64,000 nucleotides of DNA from Lethocerus indicus. Taxonomy: Eukaryota; Arthropoda; Insecta; Hemiptera; Belostomatidae. Made by a program: the position numbers and the translations under genes. The notes under the pieces were generated by a model. That model had not been told where the DNA came from. It did no database searches and was given only the letters and a program-made list of their open reading frames with translations. Of the stretch, positions 1 to 11,943 are shown one piece after another. The DNA lies in assembly GCA_019843655.1 (NCBI GenBank), contig JACDQD010000006.1, positions 10,532,034 to 10,596,033 on the forward strand, written 5' to 3'. Numbering within the stretch: position 1 is the stretch's first letter; each line of letters begins with the position of its first letter.

Positions 1-583
1 TACCGGTTCTGCAGAAAATCTTATTTTATAAACTACCTGCAAGGGGTGGTATACCATAATATATTTTACTTTAGTCTCCGTTAAAAGTGGTATAACGCCA
101 TGTTTGAGGTTTCAATTTCCTTTGGAAGGGATATTAAATTCGAAGCAAAGTTTCGTAAACTTATTCATAAGGTCGTGTTACATGGATGGTCGTGGAGCTC
201 CCTTTGTCCGAGGCGCCTCATCCACAATTCAGTAGGCCCTCTCCTACCCTCTACTTAGCTGCAAAGGAGCGGGGATAAGTGTACTAGTTACAGCCAGAAA
301 ATTCGACCCCCACCGAGTGGGCGACATTCACAATTACCATTACGGTCCCTCGGGCAAAACGGGGACCGGTAGTTTCGTAAATTTTCCGCGTAAACGCGTC
401 TTTTAATTTTCCCGTTTTTACTTATCATCATTATTTGGGACATTGCGGTTTGTTCGGCCGTCGCACCTGCCACCCCGGGACGGGACAAAAAAAGCCTCGG
501 TCGAATTCGTACCAAGTACGGTAGTTACAGTTGGACATTGTTCACCAACCCCTTGTACGGTATAGAAAGACTTTTATATTCAC
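1..583 (-). other. Intron 3' of finger 6 exon, or 3' extension of the gene
   Basis: This is sequence downstream (minus strand) of the finger 6 exon. It starts with the donor GTGAAT at 583-578. If translated through, the frame stops at 525-527. I see no polyadenylation-type end that would convincingly terminate the gene here and no other coding exon. It most likely continues as an intron past the window edge. Confidence 0.5.
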
Positions 584-667
584 CTTCGTGAGTTTTCATG
601 TGGGCCCTCAGGTTGCAGGCGAGAGCGAATTTTTTATGGCAGAGGTCGCACGCATGCGGCTTGTCCC
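584..667 (-). CDS. PRDM-family gene, exon encoding zinc finger 6
   Basis: The exon holds 2 nt, 27 codons and 1 nt. GG completes the Gly of the TGDKP linker, then comes HACDLCHKKFALACNLRAHM KTHE. Spacing is C-X2-C-X12-H-X3-H, with helix residues L, C, N, A at -1, 2, 3, 6. The acceptor is TGTTTCAG; a plausible donor GTGAAT follows codon GAA plus G. If that donor is used, the final coding exon lies beyond the left edge. If it is not used, the frame continues for 19 more residues (GEYKSLSIPYK...) to a TAA at 525-527. I favour splicing because the extra residues resemble no finger or known tail. The exon is very short and would be missed by ORF-length filters. Confidence 0.93.
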
Positions 668-3600
668 CTGAAACACAAACATTAAGAATTGTTTAAATCG
701 ATTTATACAGGTGATCTCGTTATATTTGTCATACGGATACCTTTAAGGAATGGTAATAGGCACTTTCGTTTTCTATCCTTAGAGTTTTATATCGTGATCC
801 TATTTTAGAAAAAATATTAGAAATCGGGTCGGAGCGTTGGGTAATTGGGCACGGCGTCCGGCCGGGGAAGGGCTAAAGGCACATAAACCATAACGGTTAT
901 CTCGTTCCGATAACGGAGCCGAGAGTCGAGGAAGTGCGAACAACAATTGGCACGCGGCGGTCTCGGAGGTGGCTCGAAGATACCTATCTCGGGGGGAAGA
1001 TATACAGCGGGGCCGGGGGTACAATACTATCTGGGCAAGATAATCTGAACCGACCACCGCTAACAACCGACTCACTCGGGGCCGATACACGCCGTCAAAC
1101 CTCCCGAAAGACTACCGAGAACTGGTGGCCGGGGGGAGGGACAACCGTCCTCCAGACCGCAAGACGTATTGTTGTTTGACTCTGCGGTCGTGACAAGCCC
1201 TGCCGACCATTGAGGTTTTGATCTATTGGAAATTTCCACGGGCTCCTGACCGTCACCCGATCAACCACCTCGGTTACTTAGTCGACATTACAGTCGCTCA
1301 ATGGTGAAACAGTTTCCTTACCGAAGGTAGACCGGAAAATATAAACACCTCGTTTTAATTGTTCGATGTAACAGACAAATTTCCGCACTCGGCAATTATT
1401 TTATCGGGTTGCGATATGGTTTAAATTTCGGACCCGAATTATAGTGGTATTATCGCGGTCGGGCGGTTGAAATATGAAGCCGGGTACCGCCGATATTATC
1501 TCGGCGGACAGTCGGCACCGGCCGGACGTTTCCGCCAGCCCCCGCTCGGCTATTCCAAAATGCCGAGACCAGTCTCTCACTTACTTAATCTTTCGCGTCG
1601 AGATTTTATCTCCGCCCTTTCGCTCCGAGGTGCCCCCAAAGTTTTTCAAACGATTTGAAAAATAGTTTCATAGAAAGTCAGCCTCCCCCCCTCCCCTCCC
1701 CTTATGTCGGGATAAGATCTGCAGTCGGGGCATAAAACCGCCTCTGCTATTTTCCCATCAACAAATAAAGATATCCGAGTAATCCTGTGGTTTCGAGTTT
1801 TTACTTGGGCGCATAGGCCGCCAAGTACCTTTCAAAAAACTTTTCTACACTTAAAAAAAAGCTGTCTCTCAATTCACGGCTTTAACATTATTGACGTCCT
1901 TCATAGCATCTTTCTAACTAGGATTCTAATATAATTTGATTAATACAGTTTTAATATTTCGATAAACTAACGCAGTTTTTTTAGAACATAATTATTCATT
2001 AAATTAAAGTTCTGTTTAATAAATTGTTCGTAAATGTAATGTGTAGTTCTTGTCTGATAACTTTAATACATTTTCAATGCGGGGAGTCAATTTAAAGGAA
2101 GTTAAAGGGAGCTCGGTAACTACAAAAGTAGATTCAATAGTCCGAAACTCAAGTATCGCATTTTCAGTTTCGTCAACGATTGAATCGCAATTATAGAAGA
2201 AGACTAGGAGGAGGATGTTAGTGAGAGGGGCGCGGACAATAGGGCGGCCGGTACTGCCAAATAGAGGAATCATTACCGCGCCCCCGACCGAGAGACGGGA
2301 GCCCGGGATTTGCATAGCAATTATTTGCCGGCGACCCATTGTGGCGTCGTCAAGTTAATGAGGGAAGAATTCGCCGGGGCGGGTCCGCGTGAGCGGCGTC
2401 CCGACGGCTTGACGTTTGAATCAGTCGGTGGCTCCTAATTAAACTCGTGGGGCCGGTGCCCACCGCCGCTTTAAACAATGCCCCCGCCGGAGCTGGGGCA
2501 GCCGCTGATTGAGCAGTGCTGTATGGTGGGACACTCGTCCTCCGCCTCCCCGCCCGGCCGGCTATCTATTTTCCACTGTAATTACAAGAAAACATCTAAC
2601 CGCAAATTAACCCGAGGTTGGCTCTTTACAAGGGCGCCCAAACACAATAAGAGATTACTCTCGCGGGGGGGAGCCGGAAAAATAAATCGGTCCGGATAAA
2701 CATCTCCAACCTTTCGACCGGCCGGACGACCTGTCGGTCGACCGGCTTTAAAGCTGCGTACGTCCACTATCGCAATCTTACCAGTTTACGACATTAATCT
2801 AGGACCGGGAGACCTTAGCGAAATTTACCCATTGTTCGGAATGCGCTCGTACCACTTGTACCTGCGTTAGTAATGTGCTCTGTCGCGATTTCACGATCGG
2901 ACTAACCCATCCTTTAGTTCTTTACTCCTGTGTTGGGAAGGTAATTATTCTGTAGTAGTTAAAAGGTCCGCACTATACTTTATAGTGAGTGAACGAAGAC
3001 CGATCGCGACGAGAGCTCGATCCGAAATCGGGATGAATTATTCAGTTAACAATTTCATCGGGGACTATATCTGTCACCTTGATCGACGTCCGAAATGCTC
3101 GGAGACCGGATAATTAAATCTACAAAATATTCGATTCGTCAACTGACACATTGCTACGCGCTGTACATATGTACGTGTATACACATCTCAACCGGGATTC
3201 ACACTTTTATCGAACGATCAATTATTTTCGAATATGTTTGAATACCGAAAGGATTCGTAAATCGCAAATAAAAAAAACTGGGTTGATTGGTCAGCGCCAG
3301 TGCTGTCCCATGCGTGAGTGACAATACTGCCAATTATTAGTTGAGCTCTGCGGGTAACAAGCCGATCCTCGAGGAGAGATACACACCGCTCCATGAAGCC
3401 GGGAGATAGCCCAGATGGACGATAAATATATTGCCAACACTGCTACTTCACTCCGTGTATTGGCTTCCTTCCACTCAATCAACCTTACGGCAGGGGCAAA
3501 AAACGACCCCCGCCGTGCTGATTTCCGACGAAAGATACGCGTTCGACATCGTTTTTGCCAACGGCCGCGAGTTCAATATACGCGAATGAAGCACCGATGC

Positions 3601-5067
3601 AAATTTGTACGATTCCGGTCGTTTCGAACGGCAGAGTCGGATGAGACTAATTACTCTCGACATCGGAGGTGGCAGCCAGTGGAGCTGCCCCACTGCCCAC
3701 TCAGGTCAACCAGAACTGAATCGACTTATGCAGATTGCCAAAGGCCAATTTCACGCGGCACTGGTTTTCGGCGGGCATTTCGGCCATTACTTATATGGAC
3801 TAAACCGCAGCTCAGCTTCGCATACCGTTCTTCTCACGTTCTACCACGAGCGTAGTCGGTCTGCATCGGGTAGAGAATATTCTAATGAATAAATATTGAG
3901 GCGTATCGGACGAGGGATTCTGAAAGTCACGCGTTCACGGAGACAATTATTTCCAAAATATTAGAATTTCTACGTTTTATTTCTGGTTATTCCGAAATGT
4001 GAAACTACGTTATCGTCACAGTCGAGTACATTTCAAGCATCGGCAAATAGCTACGTACCCGATGAAGTAAGTGGATTTTGGGTGCGCATAATTGAGAAGT
4101 TCATAGCCGGACGTTCACGTACCCGTTCTTTGATGAGTTCAACGACGAGTCTATGTGATTTAAAAGCGGAGTAATAAGTAAAGAGGCACATCAGCGCTTT
4201 AGAATGAGGGTATCTCCTTACGGGGAGCATGAAAAATTACCAACCGAGTTATCGATCTCTCCGTTTCAATTACCACAACTGACATCCCGGTTATTGATGG
4301 CCGGCTCCAGTTTGGAAGAAAAGCGGGTTAAAGCAATCAGTAGTAGGCCGGTTCTCAGTAACGTCCTTCCACGTATTATTATGATAATGTTCGGTTCTGC
4401 TTTATCGTTAATGAGTCTGTAATGCTTTCTTCGATAATGAGTTGTGTAGTTCGGGCGGGAAATTTAAGCGACGGAATAATTAAATCCGTACGTGAGTTGC
4501 GGAAATTGTAGCTATTTCATACGACGTCCACTCCTTTATTTATTGCTAGGGCCAGCTTTTAAGGCCCCCTGGCCGTTAATCCCCAGTATTCTAGTTAGTC
4601 GGACGAGATATAAATACAAGTAGCTCTTTTAATGAGAACTAATGAGGCGATCTCCTTTAGCGACTGGAGTCCATTAGGCCCGGACTCGGCGGACATTTTC
4701 GGCATTTCTTCACATAGAAATCTTCAGTTTTAAATGGAATATTTCGTTAACGGAATTTCCCGCTGTTAATTAAATTTTAAAACTTTGAGAATTAAACGGA
4801 ATTCGTAGGAAAATAGAAATACTATTTACCGGAAACAGTATAATATTTAAGAAATACCGATTACACGTGTCTGGCAGATAAGCGAACGATAGGTAAGTTC
4901 GAAATCCATTGATTGGCCAGACAGGATAGATAGAGCGTTGTTCGGCTACCGCGTTAAAGGTGAGAGGAGAGGCTCGGAGCTGAGTGGAATAGCTCCGGCC
5001 GTGGACAATTATTCAGAGGTCCTGCCTAATGGTGCCCATTAATAGCCATTATTGGCGGTTCGCAGGT

Positions 5068-5126
5068 GGCGGGTAGTGGGCGCGAGGGGGGCCTGGAGCC
5101 GGGGACGGGGTGGAGGAGGGCCGGGG
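5068..5126 (+). other. G-rich stretch with quadruplex potential
   Basis: At least five runs of three or more G (GGG, GGGGGG, GGGG, GGGG, GGG, GGGG) lie within about 60 bp; most loops are short, one is about 9 nt. Confidence 0.6.
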
Positions 5127-7316
5127 CCGCCAGAGGCTAATGACTTGGCCGCTACTGACCAGCCGAACACCCAAAGGAGAGGGAGAAGTGACTGATAGAA
5201 CTACTTTTTCTTGGCCGTGTTCAACACTCTATGCAAACCACAAGCCTCCACCGCTACCCTGCCGGCCGCTTTATATCAACACTCCTCGCACAGTAATTTT
5301 ATATTTAAATGAAGCTTATCTGCCGGTAGTCGATGGCGTTTTGGCATCCGTCGACCGGGGACTAGTAAGCGGAAATCTGGTTCCGATCGTATACCGATAA
5401 AAAGTCCCTAGTTATACCGTCTTATAAATAATATTATTCCGCACAAATAAGCGCTAATTTACGACAAGTATTTAGAGCGAGAGGATCGGTTAATTGGATC
5501 ACCGTGAATTCTCCGGACAGGACCGAACGCGGATTCCTCCGAGGGAATGTGGGGGGAAGGAATAAAAAAACAAATGAGGATGCGGAGAAGAATTTACTGA
5601 AAAATTATCCGCCCTTTAAAATGTTGAAACTCTGCCGGCCGAGCCTGAAACGTTAATAAATCTGGGGTTGATACGGTCAATTAGTATGACGGGGGCCTAA
5701 CAGCGGCCGAGCGTCGAACGGGACCGAGAGACAAGAAACGGCAAATCTTGATACATTAGCGGTCCTCGACAGTGTAATGGGCAGGAATGGGTACGCATCC
5801 AAAAGCCAGACTTAAGAGAACTACATAAATGGAAAAAGAGAAGAAAGAAATTTCGGTAGAGCCGGTCCGTACCCCCCCTCAACTCAGGGCCGGGCTTAAC
5901 GGTAAATCACTGGGCGGTAGGTTCCTCCGGGCCGCCGGCTCCCCTTGAGAATTATACTCTAATTTCCTCAGAGCTCCCCGCACAGGATTAATGCAGACGG
6001 TAGTTCTTCTCATCTAATGAGTCATCTCCGGTTACACGAGTTATATAATTGGAGTGTGCTGAGAGTATGCATATTAATTGCTGATATTACCGAAACAGCA
6101 TTTACGATGCTTTAAATTTAATATTTTGGATATACTACTGATTTTTTTCTCTTTCTAAATATTAGAAAAAGTATGGACACTGATTGAATTTTAGCAGAAT
6201 CTTAGAATTATGTAGTAAACCCGTGTTTCCGCAAGTCGGTGCAAAATTCAATCATAACGTTGACGAACATTTTGGCGGGGACAGCGACAGTTCGGGGGGA
6301 ATGCGAAATTGGAATGCCGAAGGTGAAGTTTTTTTAAGTTCTCGACCGTGACCGGTTTCAAACAATTGGCCACTGACCCCAGGAATATGATCTACAAATA
6401 TAGTAATATCGTTGATTTTTCTTTTCTCGCGATTAGATCTTGGGACGGGGGCTGTGGGCGCCAAATGGAGTCGTAGGGCCGAGCTGCTCCGCGGGAGGAA
6501 ATAAAATGTGTAGCGAGATGGTTTGGGCGGCGGGCGTTATTGCCGGCCGGAGCCCGTTTTGCGGCGTGGGTCGCAGCTCCCGACCTAACAATCGCCAAGC
6601 CACCACCAGTTGGCAGACAATCCCCTTCGACCGACGTTTGGACCAAAGCCAGGCCCCCCTCTCAACGATTGTTCAATTCTCGGCCAAATTCGGATAAATT
6701 ATTGTGGCACGATATTCGTCCGTCAACTCTAATTAGCGCCCGCGAATTGATCCGCAAATTTATCTGCATTTCACTCGCCGGCAGATAAACATTTTGGCAA
6801 ATTAACGCCATTATCCGTTAGAGTGCGTCAATGCTGGTATTTTTCGACTAACTGGCTGGAGATCGACGAACCCGATGAATGTTTTCTTTATTTTCCCTCG
6901 ATTTATATCGCCTAATTCGGGAAACTTGAGCTGATTACGGTCTGTAAGTCAAGAGATGACCAATTATGATTAATTGCTGCGGCGATAAAGTTTTCTCTGT
7001 GACATACCACAATATGGCGCTGTCCGAACCGGACCCGGTTCTTTTTTTTTAGGTATCTCATATTCATAGAGCGTCCCTTATTTAAATCTTTAAACACTTC
7101 ACTAAGCTGCGGAACCTGATTATTCGGAATGAGAGCCGTAAAACGTGAGGGCGGTCGGAGCTGGAGGGGAAGCCAATTCGGTTGTTTCGGCTCCTGAGCA
7201 CAATTTTCCCATAAACTGCCGGATTTACTGCCGCTCGAGAGAGAGAGGTGTATAGTGGCATCGACAAGGCTGTATATTAGGCCCCGTGGGACGACCGGGA
7301 TTGTGTATACAGTCGT

Positions 7317-7364
7317 ATGTGTGTGTGTGTATATATATGCATGTATGTGTGTTTGTGTGTGAGG

Positions 7365-7422
<58 letters not shown>
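7317..7422. repeat. Compound TG / GA microsatellite
   Basis: A TG- and TATG-rich stretch (7317-7360) runs into an uninterrupted GA dinucleotide tract from about 7367 to 7422. Translation of the other strand gives long Leu-Ser runs, which explains the two longest open frames of this region. Confidence 0.97.
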
Positions 7423-7427
<5 letters not shown>

Positions 7428-8247
7428 AGTGAGATGGAGGGAGGGAGTGAGTTTGGCCGGACTGTATGCTAAACCGAGAATCAGGCTCTGTATATGTAAA
7501 TCCCTTTCGGATTGCTTCATTAGTCCGGATAGCCTTCGAGAGGAAGGAGCGGTACAGGAGGGACACTCCTCGATAAAAACTAGTCCTCAGGAGAGAAGAG
7601 AGAAGAGCGAGAGGAAGACGGAGAAGTACGGAGAGAGTGGGAAGGAAAAAGAGCAACAGTAGCTCTGTAGGGCGTGGGCGACCCCCAATACTGGATGTCG
7701 CCAATATGTTATCGACTCTATGTAAATTGAGAGCGGCGATAATCGGAAAGCGAAAAACGATACTGATGCTTAAAACTTCCATGGGAGATACCTCGTTTAT
7801 GGTCCAAGATCAATACCCTACCTTTAATATCAGGTCAACATTTCATAAAATTTTAAACTGTCCCTTCAAGTTCCTTAAAAGATATCCAATATACCAAATT
7901 AAAACAGTATTTTTGTTAAGTACGAAAGAGGAGGTGTGATTAATTAAGGTTGTTGAAAAGAAATTCAGATATCGCTAGAAGCCAAAAGGAACAACAAATC
8001 AGAATATGGGTATGCGTCAGTCTATTAACCGGGGAGAAACAGTTGTTTTAAGGCTCCCACGAATAGCGCCATGCAAGCCCTTATGAATAATTAAAGACAG
8101 ACGTACTTGAACCGTGTAGCAATATAAAGCATACAGATATTATACTCACAATCGGCGTGGGTGGTATTTATTAAAATGGAACTTTTTTACGCCGTCTTTT
8201 CGTGACACGAAGGAAAATTGTGTAGAAAAAGATGGTAATTTGTTTGT

Positions 8248-8265
8248 AATTGTAATATTACAATT
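8248..8265. repeat. Perfect 18-bp AT-rich palindrome
   Basis: AATTGTAATATTACAATT equals its own reverse complement. Imperfect copies of the TTGTAAT word flank it on both sides (8229-8280). Confidence 0.9.
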
Positions 8266-8366
8266 TGTTCTTGTAATTGATCGTTGAGTATTAGAACGTT
8301 TACTTCTTTTTGTTAATTATTGTCAGTAATTATCGGAATCGCATCCCTCTCAATAATTACAACCCA

Positions 8367-8386
8367 ATGGTGGTTCCAACCACCAT
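8367..8386. repeat. Hairpin, 9-bp arms with 2-nt centre
   Basis: ATGGTGGTT, then CC, then AACCACCAT. It lies 100 bp from the palindrome at 8248-8265. Confidence 0.9.
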
Positions 8387-8636
8387 CGTGTGATGCACCC
8401 TTCCAAACAATATTTAAGAGTTATAATTCCTCTTGAAAATTGATTTCTATTCTATACGGATTAATTTACCAAAGAAATTCTGTTTCGGGATTGCCGATGT
8501 TACATTTAATTTCTTGATGCCATTTCCCATTGTTCCCTGTATCATCGGTAATATATTTTCTGTTGTGTTTTAATAAAAGGTATCGATGGAGCCGTTAATA
8601 GTGTTCTTTTTTTTGTTGCCCGATACTTATTGGTGA

Positions 8637-8674
8637 GGGTAGGTGGTAGGGGGTAGGGTAGGAGGGTAGAAGGG
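8637..8674 (+). other. G-quadruplex motif with GTAGGG-like units
   Basis: On the plus strand, G runs at 8637-8639, 8649-8653, 8656-8658, 8664-8666 and 8672-8674 are separated by short TA-containing loops. The last four runs alone satisfy G3+N1-7 x4. Confidence 0.8.
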
Positions 8675-11600
8675 AGAAGTTGTGGGCGAGCCGCGATGGC
8701 CATATATCAAGGGATCGGATCTGTGGGGCGCAAGAAGCCACTCTTGTGTTCTATGTTAATGAACCCCCCCTCCGGTAATTACAAGTTAATTCTGGGGCCC
8801 CCTCTCACGGCCATTATGCATTCAGCTCAGAGGTGAACCCGCACACCAAATCTAAATTATATACCACTTACAATCCTCCCTGTCCTCAGGTTTTTTCGTC
8901 GGGAGAGGGACCCCTGCTACTGTCTTGTTGTTATGTTTTATAGTCCGGGATTAGTTCCTCCGGTTCTCTGTTTTAATCTTATTTATGGAGCTACCGGAAT
9001 TATTGCGTCGGCCGTGGACCTTATTTTATGGACTTTACAATACAGGCGACCCCCCTTCCGAGATTTATACCGTTAATGGCGAGGTGGCGCCCCCTTCTTA
9101 TTTATTGGATATGATGGCCGTTAGTTAATCCTCGCCCAGACGGGCTCTTATTCCGACTAAATAACCCGCGGGGATCGCTCTTTGAAGGCGCCGGCCCTAA
9201 GCATCTTTTTTCCATCCGTCTTGTTTCACTTTTAATGCTCTGGACAAAGCAACAAAAATCATTTCCACGCACTGACCAAATAACATGGACCAGAAGAGGT
9301 ATAACGGTCCAGCAGGCTATATAAATAAAGAATGCACCTCGGGTAACTGTCCCGTGCATTCTATTTTGTAAGAACGTAACTACAATTCAATTATAATACG
9401 AATGGTAGGGATTAAATATTAATACATATACGCATGATTAATATACCGAATTCTTAATTTAAAGACGCCCATTTTTATTCGGCGAGCGGCGTTAATTAGT
9501 TTTGATTTATTCGTTCAAATCATCAATTGGCCGATCGGGAGCGTTTGAATGTTGGCAGAGATCAGACCACCCAAGGAATAAATTAACGTCAAAGCGTCCA
9601 GTGTTTTATTGGTATTGTCATTTTAAACTTCACCAATTAGGGATTGGATTTAAGGACCGTTCGGGATACGTGAAACGTTCACTGTTGCCAAAGGGAGTTC
9701 AAAAAATAAATTTAAATTCAATGCCAATCGGCCGGTACTAAGATCAGTAGTAAAACTTTAAAGCCGGTCACATGCTCAACAATAAAACATATTTCCTCGG
9801 AGCTGAACAAATTAAATGTGGAAGATATTAATTCGGGAAAGAGTAGCAATCTTTCCTTCCGACATTTTGTTACGGCTACGCTCCGCAATTTCCATTTTTA
9901 TTTTTTTCCGATCAGAAACCGGAATATAAAGTCGACTGGGGTTTGAAAATTGCCATCGGACTTGCAAATAGTGGCTGGAGGAGAATCGGAAAGGTGTTTT
10001 ACTGGCCGGCCGCGAACAGTAGCCCAGCTGAAATATACCACAGCTTTGCTTCTAAAGCGTGGCGGAATTAATTTGAGATTTTCTGTCGTTCTTAATGGCG
10101 TCTGGCCAGATTTAAAGCCGAAATAATCTCGGAACTCATTATCTTCTTATTTACGATTGGGTTCTTTATTAAAGGCTTCGGTAGAGCAATAATTTTTAAG
10201 CTTCGGAAGCAAGGAAATGTTATTATGAAAAACCTGCTCGTTATTCATGGCCTGTCTTTCAGTTCCATGTTAGTAGCTCGACGCATCGCGAAGAGGGGGG
10301 GGGGAAATATTTATCGTTTCGTTTAAATTTGGGATTGGGTTTAATTGACTGATTACCCGTTTACTAGAGCGACGTCTATTACTACGTTTTTTAGAAAAAT
10401 TAATAGATATGTAATTTTTCGTTGGGCTTCAAATGATTCCCCCGTCGAGACAAAAATGAAAACTTGTATACCTAAAATATTTCCTCCGACAAGAATCTAC
10501 GGATGAAGGGTTGAATATCCGTGAGCGGGAATCGGGGTCCAGAATCTCGGGGCGGGCATCCCCCGACAAATTCCCGGTCACCCCGCCCGTAGGAATTAAC
10601 TCGTCGTCTGGGATCGGAATTTAACCTCTTTTTCTCCCATTCGGAAGGGGCTTAATTGCGTTTGAGGACTTTATTAAGGGATGCCTTCGTGTCCGGCCGC
10701 CTCGGGGCCGAAGGCGTCGGAAAAGCGGGAGCGGGATTCTGTCCCCGGAGAGATCCGCTTTTATTTTTATTTTGTTTCTTTTTTTTCTGTTGCTTCCGAG
10801 TCACCATAGAGGCAAAGGAGCCGCTCAAATGAAACTAATTAAGATAGGAGTCTTGATTGGATGATGGATTGTTGACATAGCTCACTGCGGCCCCGATATC
10901 TGATGTCGGCATCGGACCGCAATCCATTTGGTAGCGGCATTCCCCTTCCTCTTTCCCAGCTCCTACCGTAATAAGCAAAACTCTCGACCCCGCCCCCCGC
11001 TCTTGATTAAAATTCTCGAACTGTGCTTTGGAATGATTGGCGACATTACCGTAACTGTATTTTTACAGGCCGATGTAACTCGGCCGGTTCTTTTATTGCT
11101 TTCTCGAACCTCTTTTACTACCTGCACAAAATACCTATTCATTTTAAGTAACGACTTTAAAATAAATTGTCCCACATCTGTACTGTGTATGTAACACGTG
11201 CTGACGCAGCTTTTCTTTTAATTCCTGAGTTAGTTCGTAGGCTATCCAGATTTATGACATTTATTTAAGGAGTGTGTGACAGCTTATTGCAGTGGCCTTG
11301 ATGGAACCTGACTTCACACGTTATCTCCCTCAAATATATAATGTATTAAGGGTTTCGCTATTAACGACGCTATTATTTTCATACTTGCAGAAGGCCGAAA
11401 ACCACAAAGCGAGCTGAGACATATGGTAGAATTTTACAGCTTTTTATTTATTTTCAAGAACCGGAGTTTTCAGGACATAAAAGGTAGTCAGGATGTCTTT
11501 TGAGCGAGAAGATTCCTCCTTACATAGACTGAAATATCACGAAATTGTAAAGCTCGATGAAGTCATAATTACAGTTTAAGGCCTGCGGACCGGGGACGTT

Positions 11601-11869
11601 ATTGTGGGCAAACTTTTTAAAAAGATTAATTTTAGCGTGTCAATAATTAAACACCGGGCTCGCCCCGAGAAATTGCCCTCTTCCAACTTTGACGTCCCTC
11701 TCAAAAAAGATTGCTCTTCGCGACAGCGGGGGCATTATAATAATGGCCGCTTCGGTCGCCGGGCACCGATTTTGGTTCGCGTGTTCGGCTTCACCGTTCT
11801 CAATATATTCGTTTCTCTTTCGTTCTTCTTTTTTTGTTCTCTCATTCTTTCTCCCTCCCTCTCTCCCTA

Positions 11870-11871
<2 letters not shown>

Positions 11872-11940
<69 letters not shown>
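11872..11940. repeat. CT microsatellite
   Basis: A pure CT dinucleotide tract of nearly 70 bp, preceded by an imperfect pyrimidine tract from about 11815. Open frames across it are Leu-Ser repeats and not genes. Confidence 0.97.

Positions 11941-11943
<3 letters not shown>

Noticed and set aside
3415..3855. 146-codon plus-strand open frame
   Set aside because: Arg/Ser-rich with no motif, no splice context and overlapping open frames on both strands; fits chance in moderately GC-rich DNA.
6912..7782. Two long minus-strand open frames (202 and 185 codons)
   Set aside because: Both owe their length to the GA/TG microsatellite, which translates to Leu-Ser and Thr-His runs; no domain outside the repeat.
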